Shown here: positions 1-7,170 of the stretch, one piece after another
Numbering within the stretch: position 1 is the stretch's first letter
Layout: every line of letters begins with the position of its first letter
NCBI GenBank assembly: GCA_011046055.1
Contig: DSBN01000140.1
Coordinates: 1 to 9,925 of the forward strand
Length of the DNA stretch: 9,925 nt
DNA from: Sediminispirochaeta sp.
Lineage (GTDB): Bacteria > Spirochaetota > Spirochaetia > DSM-16054 > Sediminispirochaetaceae
Reading direction: 5' to 3'
The notes under the pieces: generated by a model
The model's input: only the letters and a program-made list of their open reading frames with translations
The model's database searches: none
What the model was told of the DNA's origin: nothing
Position numbers and translations under genes: made by a program

Positions 1-42
1 CGGAAGGATATAGAAAATGCTGAGTAAAATCGGAGAACTTTC
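1..42 (+). other. Tail of an upstream V-ATPase operon gene (frame unresolved)
   Basis: All three forward frames close within this stretch before the A-subunit start: frame 1 at the TAA 25-27, frame 2 at the TAG 11-13 and frame 3 at the TGA 21-23. The upstream gene therefore ends either here or before the window. Frame 1 gives a short charged tail ending in Ala-Glu and is the most natural choice, but eight codons are too few to identify a family. In spirochaete V-ATPase operons the gene ahead of A is usually a small DUF2764-type or E-subunit gene; that is expectation from gene order, not something read from these bases. Confidence 0.3.
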
Positions 43-1833
43 ATGACAAATACAACAGGAAAGGTTATCGGGGTAAATGGAAACATGGTAGCCGTCCGAG
101 TCGACGGTGATGTTTCAATGAACGAGGTTGGCTACGTGATCGTCGGCGAGCAGAGGTTGAAATCCGAAGTCATTCGAATCCGAGGTGACGTCGCGGAGAT
201 GCAGGTCTTCGAAATGACCGCCGGCATCGGTATCGGCGACGAGGTCGACTTTACCGGAGAGTTGCTGGCAGTGGAACTGGGTCCGGGACTCTTAACCCAG
301 ATCTACGACGGATTGCAGAACCCCCTGCCCGAATTGGCCGAAGAGGCGGGGTTCTTTCTCCAACGTGGACTCTACATGGACGCCCTTCCCCGGGATAAAA
401 AGTGGGAGTTCAGCCCGGCGGTCAAGGAGGGCGACAAGGTAGTCACCGCCGACACCCTGGGAACGGTTCCCGAAGGAATTTTCAAGCACCGCATCATGGT
501 GCCTTTCAATTTTCGCGACAGCTATACGGTGAAAAAGATCTCCTCCAAAGGCTCGTACACCATCCAGGAAGAGATTGCGGTTCTCGAAGACGGCAAAGGC
601 AAGGAACACTCGGTGACGATGATGTTCGAATGGCCGGTCAAACGGGCGATCGAGGCCTACCAAGAGCGTTTGGAGCCGGACACTCCGATGGTGACCAAGA
701 CGAGGATCATCGACACCTTCATCCCCGTCGCTCGGGGCGGCACGTACTGTATCCCCGGTCCTTTCGGGGCGGGGAAGACGGTACTCCAGCAGGTGACCAG
801 CCGCTACGCCGACGTGGATATAGTGATTATCGCTGCCTGCGGGGAGCGTGCCGGAGAGGTTGTAGAGACTCTACGCGAGTTTCCCGAGCTCATCGACCCG
901 AGAACCGGGAGAACCTTGATGGAGCGGACGGTCATCATCGCCAACACCAGTTCAATGCCTGTCGCTGCTCGAGAGGCTTCGGTGTACACCGCGGTCACCC
1001 TGGCCGAGTACTACCGACAGATGGGACTTCATGTGCTGCTGCTGGCCGACTCGACCTCTCGATGGGCCCAGGCGATGCGTGAAATGTCGGGACGACTGGA
1101 GGAGATCCCCGGTGAAGAGGCTTTCCCGGCCTATCTGGAGTCGGTGATCGCCTCTTTTTACGAAAGGGCCGGCGTGGTACGGCTGAAAGACGGAGAGATC
1201 GGATCGGTCACCATCGGCGGTACGGTAAGCCCCGCGGGGGGGAACTTCGAAGAGCCGGTGACCCAGGCTACCCTCAAGGTAGTTGGGGCCTTCCATGGAC
1301 TGAGCCGTGACCGGGCGGAAGCCCGAAAATTTCCCTCTATTCATCCCTTGGACAGCTGGAGCAAGTATCCCACCATCGTCAATGTGGACAAGGTAGCCTT
1401 CGCCAAGGAGATACTCTTTCGCGGCAATGAGGTCGGACAGATGATGAAGGTCGTCGGCGAGGAAGGTACCAGTCTGGAGGACTATTTGATCAACCTCAAA
1501 TCCGAGTTTCTCGACTCGGTATACCTGCAGCAGAACTCCTTTGACCCGGTGGACGCGGCGGTGAGCGTCGAGCGGCAGAACTACGTATTCGACACTATCT
1601 TCGAGATTCTCGGTTCCGAGTTCAACTTGGAGAGTAAGGAAGAGGCTCGCCATTTTTTCAACCAGCTGCGACAGCACTTTATCGACTGGAACTACTCCGA
1701 ATGGGACGGCGATGAGTTCAAAGAGATCGAAAAGAAGGTCAGATCTCTGTTTGAGGAGAAACAAACCGGACTTTCTGAACACGCCAAACAAGTAAAAAAA
1801 GCAGTGGAGAGCAAGGAGCATAGCGATGCGTAA
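43..1833 (+). CDS. atpA: V-type ATPase catalytic subunit A
   Basis: Catalytic nucleotide-binding subunit of the V/A-type ATPase, which couples ATP hydrolysis or synthesis to ion movement; it alternates with subunit B in the A3B3 head on the cytoplasmic side. At 596 aa it has the normal A-subunit length. An N-terminal beta-barrel (about residues 5-70) is followed by the A-specific bulge region (about 110-190). The P-loop GPFGAGKT lies at residues 239-246 with Lys245. The CGERAGE segment carries the likely catalytic Glu268, and the Walker B stretch [10 protein letters not shown] with the [17 protein letters not shown] block follows at about 330-370. The C-terminal third is the helical domain and ends in a charged tail. 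The start is the ATG at 43, with GGAGA at 32-36 six bases upstream and an N-terminus that fits the family. Its end overlaps the start of B by 8 bp, implying translational coupling. Identification is secure. Confidence 0.97.
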   Translation: MTNTTGKVIGVNGNMVAVRVDGDVSMNEVGYVIVGEQRLKSEVIRIRGDVAEMQVFEMTAGIGIGDEVDFTGELLAVELGPGLLTQIYDGLQNPLPELAEEAGFFLQRGLYMDALPRDKKWEFSPAVKEGDKVVTADTLGTVPEGIFKHRIMVPFNFRDSYTVKKISSKGSYTIQEEIAVLEDGKGKEHSVTMMFEWPVKRAIEAYQERLEPDTPMVTKTRIIDTFIPVARGGTYCIPGPFGAGKTVLQQVTSRYADVDIVIIAACGERAGEVVETLREFPELIDPRTGRTLMERTVIIANTSSMPVAAREASVYTAVTLAEYYRQMGLHVLLLADSTSRWAQAMREMSGRLEEIPGEEAFPAYLESVIASFYERAGVVRLKDGEIGSVTIGGTVSPAGGNFEEPVTQATLKVVGAFHGLSRDRAEARKFPSIHPLDSWSKYPTIVNVDKVAFAKEILFRGNEVGQMMKVVGEEGTSLEDYLINLKSEFLDSVYLQQNSFDPVDAAVSVERQNYVFDTIFEILGSEFNLESKEEARHFFNQLRQHFIDWNYSEWDGDEFKEIEKKVRSLFEEKQTGLSEHAKQVKKAVESKEHSDA

Positions 1834-3133
1834 GGTATACAGCAAGATCGAACAGATTGCCGGTAACGTGATCACCGTTACCGCGGAGAACGTCCGTTAC
1901 GACGATCTGGCGGTGGTGAGCACCAAGTACGGAGAGTCGCTGGCCAATGTAATACGCCTCGAGGGAGATAAGGTTTCTCTGCAGGTATTTGCCGGCGGAC
2001 GGGGTATCTCCACCGGCGACGAGGTGCGTTTTCTCGGCCACTCGATGCAGGTCTCCTTTTCCGAGAACCTGTTGGGGCGGATATTCAACGGCAGCGGTCG
2101 TCCCCGGGACAACGGACCCGAACTAACGGAAAACATGATTCCCATCGGGGGGCCTTCGGTCAATCCGGCCAAGCGAATCATCCCCCGCAACATGATCAGG
2201 ACCGGTATCCCGATGATCGACGTTTTCAACTCCCTGGTGGAAAGCCAGAAGCTGCCGATCTTTTCGGTCTCCGGGGAGCCCTACAACCAGCTCTTGGCTA
2301 GAATCGCCATGCAGGCGGAAGTCGATCTGATCATACTCGGCGGAATGGGACTGAAGTACGACGACTATCTCTTCTTCAAAAACACCCTTGAGGAGGGCGG
2401 AGCTATGAGCCGGACGATCTTTTTCGTCCACACAGCCTCCGACCCGGTGGTAGAGTGTCTGCTGGTCCCGGATATCTCTCTGGCGGTGGCCGAGAAGTTT
2501 GCCCTCGATGGGAAAAGGGTGCTGGTCCTGCTGACGGATATGACCAACTTCGCCGACGCGATGAAGGAGATCGCCATCACCATGGAGCAGGTACCCTCCA
2601 ACCGCGGATACCCCGGAGACCTGTACAGTCAGCTCGCCTCCCGTTATGAAAAAGCGGTCGACTTCGAGGGAGCCGGTTCTATTACCACCCTTGCCGTGAC
2701 CACTATGCCCGGCGACGATGTGACCCACCCGGTTCCGGATAATACCGGATATATCACCGAAGGGCAGTACTACTTGCGCAACGGGCGAATCGAACCATTC
2801 GGTTCGCTGAGTCGTCTGAAACAGATGGTCAACGACTCGACCCGAGAAGACCACCGAGCCCTGATGGACGGGATGATACGGTTGTACGCAAACTTCAAGG
2901 AGTCGTTGGAGAAAAAGTCCATGGGTTTCCGTATGACCGATTGGGACAACAAGCTGCTGAAATACGGCGATATCTTTGAAACCCGAATGATGGACCTTTC
3001 GGTCAACATTCCTCTGGAACAGGCCCTGGACAGAGGGTGGGAGATCCTGGCCGAATGCTTCACCCCCGAAGAGACTGGAATGAGAACGGGTCTGTTGAAG
3101 CAGTTCTGGCCCAAACAGGAGGATGTGAACTAA
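1826..3133 (+). CDS. atpB: V-type ATPase subunit B
   Basis: Non-catalytic partner of A in the A3B3 head; it completes the nucleotide site at the A/B interface. At 435 aa it is somewhat shorter than the roughly 460-480 aa of archaeal and Enterococcus B subunits. The start ATG lies inside the end of A, with AAGGAG at 1813-1818 seven bases upstream, and the N-terminus opens directly into the family beta-barrel. As expected for B, there is no working P-loop: the equivalent position reads [10 protein letters not shown] (residues 146-154 and following), with no GKT. The conserved [18 protein letters not shown] block follows at about 258-275. Arg330 in SLSRL aligns with the arginine finger known in E. 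hirae B (Arg350). D follows after 6 bp. The family is unmistakable. Confidence 0.97.
   Translation: MRKVYSKIEQIAGNVITVTAENVRYDDLAVVSTKYGESLANVIRLEGDKVSLQVFAGGRGISTGDEVRFLGHSMQVSFSENLLGRIFNGSGRPRDNGPELTENMIPIGGPSVNPAKRIIPRNMIRTGIPMIDVFNSLVESQKLPIFSVSGEPYNQLLARIAMQAEVDLIILGGMGLKYDDYLFFKNTLEEGGAMSRTIFFVHTASDPVVECLLVPDISLAVAEKFALDGKRVLVLLTDMTNFADAMKEIAITMEQVPSNRGYPGDLYSQLASRYEKAVDFEGAGSITTLAVTTMPGDDVTHPVPDNTGYITEGQYYLRNGRIEPFGSLSRLKQMVNDSTREDHRALMDGMIRLYANFKESLEKKSMGFRMTDWDNKLLKYGDIFETRMMDLSVNIPLEQALDRGWEILAECFTPEETGMRTGLLKQFWPKQEDVN
3117..3122 (+). promoter_or_regulatory. Distant ribosome binding site for the D-subunit gene
   Basis: A perfect AGGAGG sits in the last codons of B, but 17 bases separate it from the ATG of D, well beyond the usual 5-9. 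No better-placed purine stretch is visible, and no alternative D start exists between the B stop (3131-3133) and the ATG at 3140. D is in the same frame as B, so ribosomes finishing B probably re-initiate here. AGGA (3117-3120) can pair with TCCT (3136-3139) just before the ATG, which would bring the site closer, but four base pairs are weak evidence. Confidence 0.5.
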
Positions 3134-3139
3134 AGTCCT

Positions 3140-3736
3140 ATGGCGCAGGTAAAGCTAACCAAAAACGAGCTGAAAAAGCAAAAAGATGCGCTCAAGCGCT
3201 TCCAGCGTTACCTTCCTACTCTGATGTTGAAAAAGCAGCAGTTGCAGATGGTGATCCGGCAGGTGGAAGCCAAGGTGCGCCAAATCGAGTCCGAACGGGA
3301 CAAGCTGTACCGGGAAATGGAGAGCTGGATTGCCGTTTTTGGCGAAGAAGCGGGCTTATCCGAACTGGTCAAAGTGAAGAGTATTCTCCGGGAAACGGGA
3401 AATATCGCCGGAGTCGACATTCCGGTCTTTCAAAACCTGGAGTTCGAAGATATCCCCTATGACCTCTTCGAAAAGCCCCTCTGGGTCGATCGGGGAGTCG
3501 AGGCGCTGAAGCGGATCGCGGCTTTGGATGCGGAGATCGAGGTTTTGAAGCGCCAGATAGAGCTTTTGGCCTACGAATTGCGGGTGACTACTCAGCGGGT
3601 CAACCTTTTTGAGAAGGTCAAGATCCCTGAAACCAAAGAAAATATCCGCAAAATTCAGATTTACCTCGGTGATCAGCAGACCGCGGCTGTCGTCCGGGGG
3701 AAGATGGCGAAGAACAAGATCGAGAAGGTGAAGTAG
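3140..3736 (+). CDS. atpD: V-type ATPase subunit D (central rotor stalk)
   Basis: Subunit D is the long coiled-coil axle that turns inside the A3B3 head and passes torque to the membrane ring. At 198 aa it matches the family size of about 200 aa. The N-terminus (MAQVKLTKNELKKQK) has the family pattern of a short leader, a threonine-lysine step and then a long basic helix. Residues about 8-65 and about 130-190 are charged heptad-like helices rich in Lys, Glu, Gln and Leu, which would pair as the antiparallel coiled coil. The middle part (about 70-125) is less regular and corresponds to the globular section. The gene lies 6 bp after B and 1 bp before I. No F-subunit gene is present beside it, although F normally binds D in Enterococcus and Thermus enzymes. 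Confidence 0.93.
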   Translation: MAQVKLTKNELKKQKDALKRFQRYLPTLMLKKQQLQMVIRQVEAKVRQIESERDKLYREMESWIAVFGEEAGLSELVKVKSILRETGNIAGVDIPVFQNLEFEDIPYDLFEKPLWVDRGVEALKRIAALDAEIEVLKRQIELLAYELRVTTQRVNLFEKVKIPETKENIRKIQIYLGDQQTAAVVRGKMAKNKIEKVK

Positions 3737-3737
3737 C

Positions 3738-5603
3738 ATGATTGTGCCGATGAAAAAGGTCTTTCTCGTCTCTCTGGAAACGGCGAAGGACGAAACCCTA
3801 AGCAAACTACGAGAGATCGGGGTTCTCCATATCGATGAAGTTCCGGGACAGAGCGAAGTCTTGGACCAGCTGATAAAGACTCGAGATTCCTTGGTTCAGT
3901 CCCTGCGGCAACTTCCGTTGGAGGAAAAAAAATACAAGCCCGGTACTTCGGTGCTCAGCGAGAAGAAAATGGAGGAGGCTCTGGAGGTCTCCGGGCGGGT
4001 CGGAAAACTCAGCGAACGGAGGACCCGGCTCATCGAACAGGTCGAAAAGCTGCGAGCCGAGATCGAACGGGTGGAGGTCCTGGGAGACTTTGACCCCGAG
4101 GACCTGGAGCTCATCGGAGAGCACGGGCTCGACATAGTGCTTTTCGATCTGAACAAGGAAGAGTTGGAGAGCTTCCCCCAAGAACTGACCAGTTTTCGGG
4201 TGTACAGCAAAAAGAACGGTGCTATCCTGGCGGCGGTCCTGCCTGAAGACTCTGGTCTCACCGAGGAGTATCCGCTCTTCGAGCTGCCCAAGTACTCGGT
4301 CAAGGAGATGCGGCAGCAGGTATCGGGCTATTTCAAAAAGATCGAAGAGATCGACGACGAATTGCTCAGCCTGAGCCAGTACGGACAGCTCTTGTACGAT
4401 GCCCTGATGAAGGTCGAGGGAGACATCGAGTTCGAGAAAGTTCGGCTGGGGCTCAACGAAGAGGGGGCCTTGGTCTATTTGACCGGTTTTGTTCCGGAAA
4501 AAAAGGTGGACCGTCTCAAGTCGGGGGCGCGGAAAAACGGCTGGGCTCTCATAGTTCGAGATCCAGAGCCGGACGAGCCGATTCCCACCTTGGTAGACAA
4601 TCCCAAACCCGTAGGCATCATCAAACCGGTCTTCGATTTTCTGGGGACCGTACCGGGATACTACGAGTACGATATCAGTTTTTACTTTCTGCTGTTCTTG
4701 ACCCTCTTTTTTGCGATGATCATCGGGGATGCCGGTTACGGCCTGCTCTTTCTGGGCACCACCCTCTACTCGGCATTCAAATTCAAAAAAGCCAAGGGCA
4801 GCATCACCACGGTTCATACCCTGATGGTTGTCATGTCCTCGGCCACCATTGTCTGGGGGGCGCTCAGCGGGGTCTGGTTCGGATCGATCACCCTGGCCGA
4901 GACCGCTCCCTTTTCATGGTTCGTTCTGGAGCCGATCTACGGTTTCGGAGGCGAGGCGGCCCAGGAAACGATCAAGTATCTCTGCTTTATCATCGGTACC
5001 GTGCATTTGAGTATCGCTCATATCTGGAACTTTCTCACCGAATGGCGGAGGGATCGCAAACTCAAGGCCATCTCGCAGCTCGGCTGGCTGCTGATGGTCC
5101 TGGGACTTTACTTTCTGGTCCTCTACCTGGTTTTGGATCCGGAAAAGTACCCGATACCGCAATTCAGCCTCTACATGGTAGGCATAGGTCTAGTTCTGGT
5201 TTTTCTCTTCTCCGAGCAGGAGGGTCACTTCCTCAAAGGAGTCTTGAAAGGACTGGCCAATTTCATGCCCAAAGCCCTTGATTCGATCTCGGCTTTTTCA
5301 GATATCATCAGCTATATCAGACTCTTTGCCGTCGGTTTGGCGACGGTGGAGATAGCCAAGAGCTTCAACTCGATGGCCGCCGACCTCGGCAACAGCGTGG
5401 TAGGAATAATAGGCGGAATTGTAATACTGCTCATTGGACACGGTCTGAACATCGCCATGGCCGCCCTTTCGGTGGTGGTACACGGGGTGCGACTCAACGT
5501 ATTGGAGTTTTCCGGACATTTGGGAATGGAGTGGACAGGGATTCCGTACGATCCCTTTCGCGATAGAATGACAACAAACTTGAAGGAAGAAGGAGTAACA
5601 TAA
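3738..5603 (+). CDS. atpI: V-type ATPase membrane subunit I (a-subunit)
   Basis: Large stator subunit that forms the ion half-channels next to the K ring. It has 621 aa and two parts. The N-terminal cytoplasmic half (about 1-300) starts with the typical MIVPMKKV strand and contains a coiled-coil stretch at about 45-115. The C-terminal half has about eight hydrophobic segments (roughly 312-328, 332-350, 360-380, 410-430, 443-463, 473-492, 515-540 and 553-585). GDAGYG at 330-335 marks the entry to the membrane domain. The channel arginines are visible: Arg528 in SYIRLFAVGLA and Arg585 in HGVRLNVLEF. Their spacing is close to that of the paired arginines of the E. hirae a-subunit. The start has AAGGTG at 3725-3730 seven bases upstream. 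The TAA stop shares its last base with the ATG of K. Confidence 0.96.
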   Translation: MIVPMKKVFLVSLETAKDETLSKLREIGVLHIDEVPGQSEVLDQLIKTRDSLVQSLRQLPLEEKKYKPGTSVLSEKKMEEALEVSGRVGKLSERRTRLIEQVEKLRAEIERVEVLGDFDPEDLELIGEHGLDIVLFDLNKEELESFPQELTSFRVYSKKNGAILAAVLPEDSGLTEEYPLFELPKYSVKEMRQQVSGYFKKIEEIDDELLSLSQYGQLLYDALMKVEGDIEFEKVRLGLNEEGALVYLTGFVPEKKVDRLKSGARKNGWALIVRDPEPDEPIPTLVDNPKPVGIIKPVFDFLGTVPGYYEYDISFYFLLFLTLFFAMIIGDAGYGLLFLGTTLYSAFKFKKAKGSITTVHTLMVVMSSATIVWGALSGVWFGSITLAETAPFSWFVLEPIYGFGGEAAQETIKYLCFIIGTVHLSIAHIWNFLTEWRRDRKLKAISQLGWLLMVLGLYFLVLYLVLDPEKYPIPQFSLYMVGIGLVLVFLFSEQEGHFLKGVLKGLANFMPKALDSISAFSDIISYIRLFAVGLATVEIAKSFNSMAADLGNSVVGIIGGIVILLIGHGLNIAMAALSVVVHGVRLNVLEFSGHLGMEWTGIPYDPFRDRMTTNLKEEGVT

Positions 5604-6031
5604 TGGACATTGGACTGCTGGGTATCGGAGCGGCCTTGGCATTGGCCGCCTGTGGATCCGCTATTGGGGCTGGAACCGCCGGGATGGCTGCGGTAGGAGC
5701 CTGGAAGAAGTGCTTCGCGCAAAACAAGCCGGCGCCTTTTACCTTGATCGCCTTCGTCGGGGCACCGCTGACACAGACTATATACGGCTATATTCTGATG
5801 AACACCTTGGTACAGGCGGTTACCCCCGATAACTCATGGCTTATTTTGGGGGCCGGAATATTCGGTGGCTTGGCCATGGGTTTTTCCGCCGCTTTTCAGG
5901 GCAAGGCCGCCGCTTCCGCTTCGGACGCTTTGGCGGAGACCGGAAAGGGTTTTGGAAACTACATCATGGTGCTCGGTCTGGTCGAGACGGTCGCTCTGTT
6001 TGTAATGGTTTTTCTGATGGGACTCGTCTAA
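5603..6031 (+). CDS. atpK: V-type ATPase proteolipid subunit K (rotor ring)
   Basis: Hydrophobic ring subunit that carries the transported ion past subunit I. At 142 aa it is the duplicated, four-helix V-type form rather than the 80-aa two-helix form. Each half contains a Gly/Ala-rich helix (about 12-32 and 84-106) followed by a second helix. Only the last helix has the buried carboxylate, Glu128 in LGLVETVALF. Thr57-Gln58 in APLTQTIYG and Gln99 in AAFQGKAAAS align by motif with Thr64, Gln65 and Gln110 of E. hirae NtpK, where they bind Na+ together with Glu139; the Gln-to-Glu spacing of 29 is identical. The start ATG overlaps the stop of I by one base, with AAGGAG at 5590-5595 seven bases upstream. 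It is the last gene of its operon and is followed by a strong terminator. Confidence 0.95.
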   Translation: MDIGLLGIGAALALAACGSAIGAGTAGMAAVGAWKKCFAQNKPAPFTLIAFVGAPLTQTIYGYILMNTLVQAVTPDNSWLILGAGIFGGLAMGFSAAFQGKAAASASDALAETGKGFGNYIMVLGLVETVALFVMVFLMGLV

Positions 6032-6055
6032 GCGACGAAAATCACGGGTAAATCC

Positions 6056-6102
6056 GGCGAAGTAATCGGTTTTGGCGAACAAAACCGATGCTTCGCCTTT
6101 TT
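6056..6102 (+). terminator. Rho-independent terminator of the V-ATPase operon
   Basis: The hairpin begins 24 bases after the K stop. An outer 7-bp stem (GGCGAAG 6056-6062 with CTTCGCC 6091-6097) and an inner 9-bp stem (ATCGGTTTT 6065-6073 with AAAACCGAT 6081-6089) are separated by a small TA/G internal loop and closed by a 7-base loop. The stem is followed immediately by five Ts (6098-6102). All pairs are perfect Watson-Crick. The GGCGAA of the outer arm is repeated in the loop (6074-6079) and could pair with TTCGCC 6092-6097 as an alternative short hairpin. Confidence 0.92.
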
Positions 6103-6107
6103 AAATT

Positions 6108-6116
6108 TGTTATAAT
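6108..6116 (+). promoter_or_regulatory. Extended -10 promoter for the ispG operon
   Basis: TG (6108-6109), one base, then a perfect TATAAT (6111-6116) make a consensus extended -10 element for the housekeeping sigma factor. A -35 hexamer at the usual spacing (about 6087-6094) is poor and would lie within the terminator's 3' arm, which is typical of extended -10 promoters that do not need one. Transcription should start about 6-8 bases after the hexamer, at 6122-6124, which coincides with the ispG ATG. The element sits in a 92-bp gap between two operons, where a promoter is expected. Confidence 0.75.
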
Positions 6117-6123
6117 CCGGAAT

Positions 6124-7170
6124 ATGCGAAGCAAGAAGATTTATGTCAGAGACCTGGCTATCGGCGGCGACGCGCCGGTGAGCGTGCAGACCATGTGGAA
6201 GGAGGCTCTACCCCAGAAAATGGAGGAGCTCCGCGAGCTCGCCGCCAGGCTTTCGGCGATGAAGTCCATGGGCTGTGACCTGGTTCGCTTTGCCGTACCC
6301 GATAGCCAAGCCGCCGAGGCCTTGATCAGACTGCGGGAGATCAGCCCGCTCCCATTGGTGGCGGATATTCACTACGACTACCGACTGGCCTTGACCTGTA
6401 TTCACGGGGGGGTGGACAAAATAAGGATCAATCCCGGTAATATCGGAGCCGAGTGGAAGGTACGTGAGCTCATCCTCGCCGCACGGGATCGAGAGGTACC
6501 CATCAGAATCGGGGTCAACAGCGGAAGTTTGCCCAAAAAGCTTCAAGCCGAGCGCGATGTGGCCTCGGCGATGATAAAAGCGGCGGAGCAGGAGATCGAA
6601 GTCTTCGAACGACACGGCTTCTCCTCTCTTGTATGCAGCCTCAAAGCTTCCGACATTAATACTACGGTGGCCGCAAACGAAGGATTTGCTGCCCGCTATC
6701 CGATACCCTTGCACCTGGGAGTGACCGAAGCAGGGCCATTGATACCGGGTATTGTAAAAAGCAGCGTTGCTATGGTTCGTCTTCTCGACCGAGGAATAGG
6801 GAACACCATCAGGGTGAGCCTCTCCGACAGTCCGGAGAAGGAGATACTCACCGGTCTGGAGATACTGGACGCGGCGGGGATGGCAAAGAAACGTCCCAAA
6901 ATCGTCTCCTGCCCCCGATGCGGAAGGGCTGGTTTCGACACCCACGGCTTCGTGGAGAAGATCTCTCCGATTCTCTATTCGATGGATAAGGAGGTCAGCG
7001 TGGCGGTGATGGGCTGTGTGGTCAACGGGCCTGGGGAAGCTCGGCACGCGGACTTGGGTATCACCGGGGCCGGTCGGGAGATAATAATTTTCAAGCACGG
7101 AAAAATTCTCCGTCGGGTGAATGAGAATAGGGCTTTCGAAGTTTTTGTAGAGGAGTTAAAGAAGCTGTGA
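6124..7170 (+). CDS. ispG: 4-hydroxy-3-methylbut-2-en-1-yl diphosphate synthase (IspG/GcpE)
   Basis: Iron-sulfur enzyme of the MEP isoprenoid pathway that converts MEcPP to HMBPP in the cytoplasm. From the ATG at 6124 it has 348 aa, the compact bacterial two-domain form. The N-terminal TIM barrel (about 5-245) contains ADIHYDYRLAL, RINPGNIG, PIRIGVNSGSL, SLKASDI and LHLGVTEAG, all family signatures. The C-terminal [4Fe-4S] domain has Cys263 and Cys266 (CPRC) plus Cys298 and Glu305 in GCVVNGPGE, the expected three-Cys-one-Glu cluster ligands. The frame stays open back to an ATG at 6088, but that codon lies in the terminator stem and adds 12 non-homologous residues upstream of the promoter, so 6124 is preferred. 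No Shine-Dalgarno precedes it. An oddity is the segment after VQTM, which reads WKEALPQK where E. coli and most bacteria have a TNT-type motif. The stop overlaps the next start by 3 bp. Confidence 0.95.
   Translation: MRSKKIYVRDLAIGGDAPVSVQTMWKEALPQKMEELRELAARLSAMKSMGCDLVRFAVPDSQAAEALIRLREISPLPLVADIHYDYRLALTCIHGGVDKIRINPGNIGAEWKVRELILAARDREVPIRIGVNSGSLPKKLQAERDVASAMIKAAEQEIEVFERHGFSSLVCSLKASDINTTVAANEGFAARYPIPLHLGVTEAGPLIPGIVKSSVAMVRLLDRGIGNTIRVSLSDSPEKEILTGLEILDAAGMAKKRPKIVSCPRCGRAGFDTHGFVEKISPILYSMDKEVSVAVMGCVVNGPGEARHADLGITGAGREIIIFKHGKILRRVNENRAFEVFVEELKKL

Noticed and set aside
402..1082. Plus-strand open frame of 226 codons in another frame within the A gene
   Set aside because: It covers the P-loop region of A in a shifted frame and has an Arg/Gly/His-rich composition typical of shadow frames in GC-rich DNA.
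952..1875. Long minus-strand open frame of 307 codons opposite the A-subunit gene
   Set aside because: It is a shadow of a firmly identified gene; its translation is low-complexity, rich in Arg/His/Leu/Gly, with no family motif and no plausible promoter.
2258..2290. B subunit as a catalytic ATPase that has lost its P-loop by mutation
   Set aside because: SGEPYNQ in place of GKT is the normal state of V-type B subunits, so it is not a defect.
3807..4817. Minus-strand open frame of 336 codons opposite the I-subunit gene
   Set aside because: It lies fully within atpI, and its Leu/Phe/Gln-rich translation mirrors the coiled coil on the other strand; no ribosome site or homology is visible.
6088..6123. 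Longer N-terminus for IspG from the ATG at 6088
   Set aside because: The codon lies in the 3' arm of a terminator and upstream of the extended -10; the 12 residues do not fit the IspG family, whose homology begins around the KKIYV strand after 6124.
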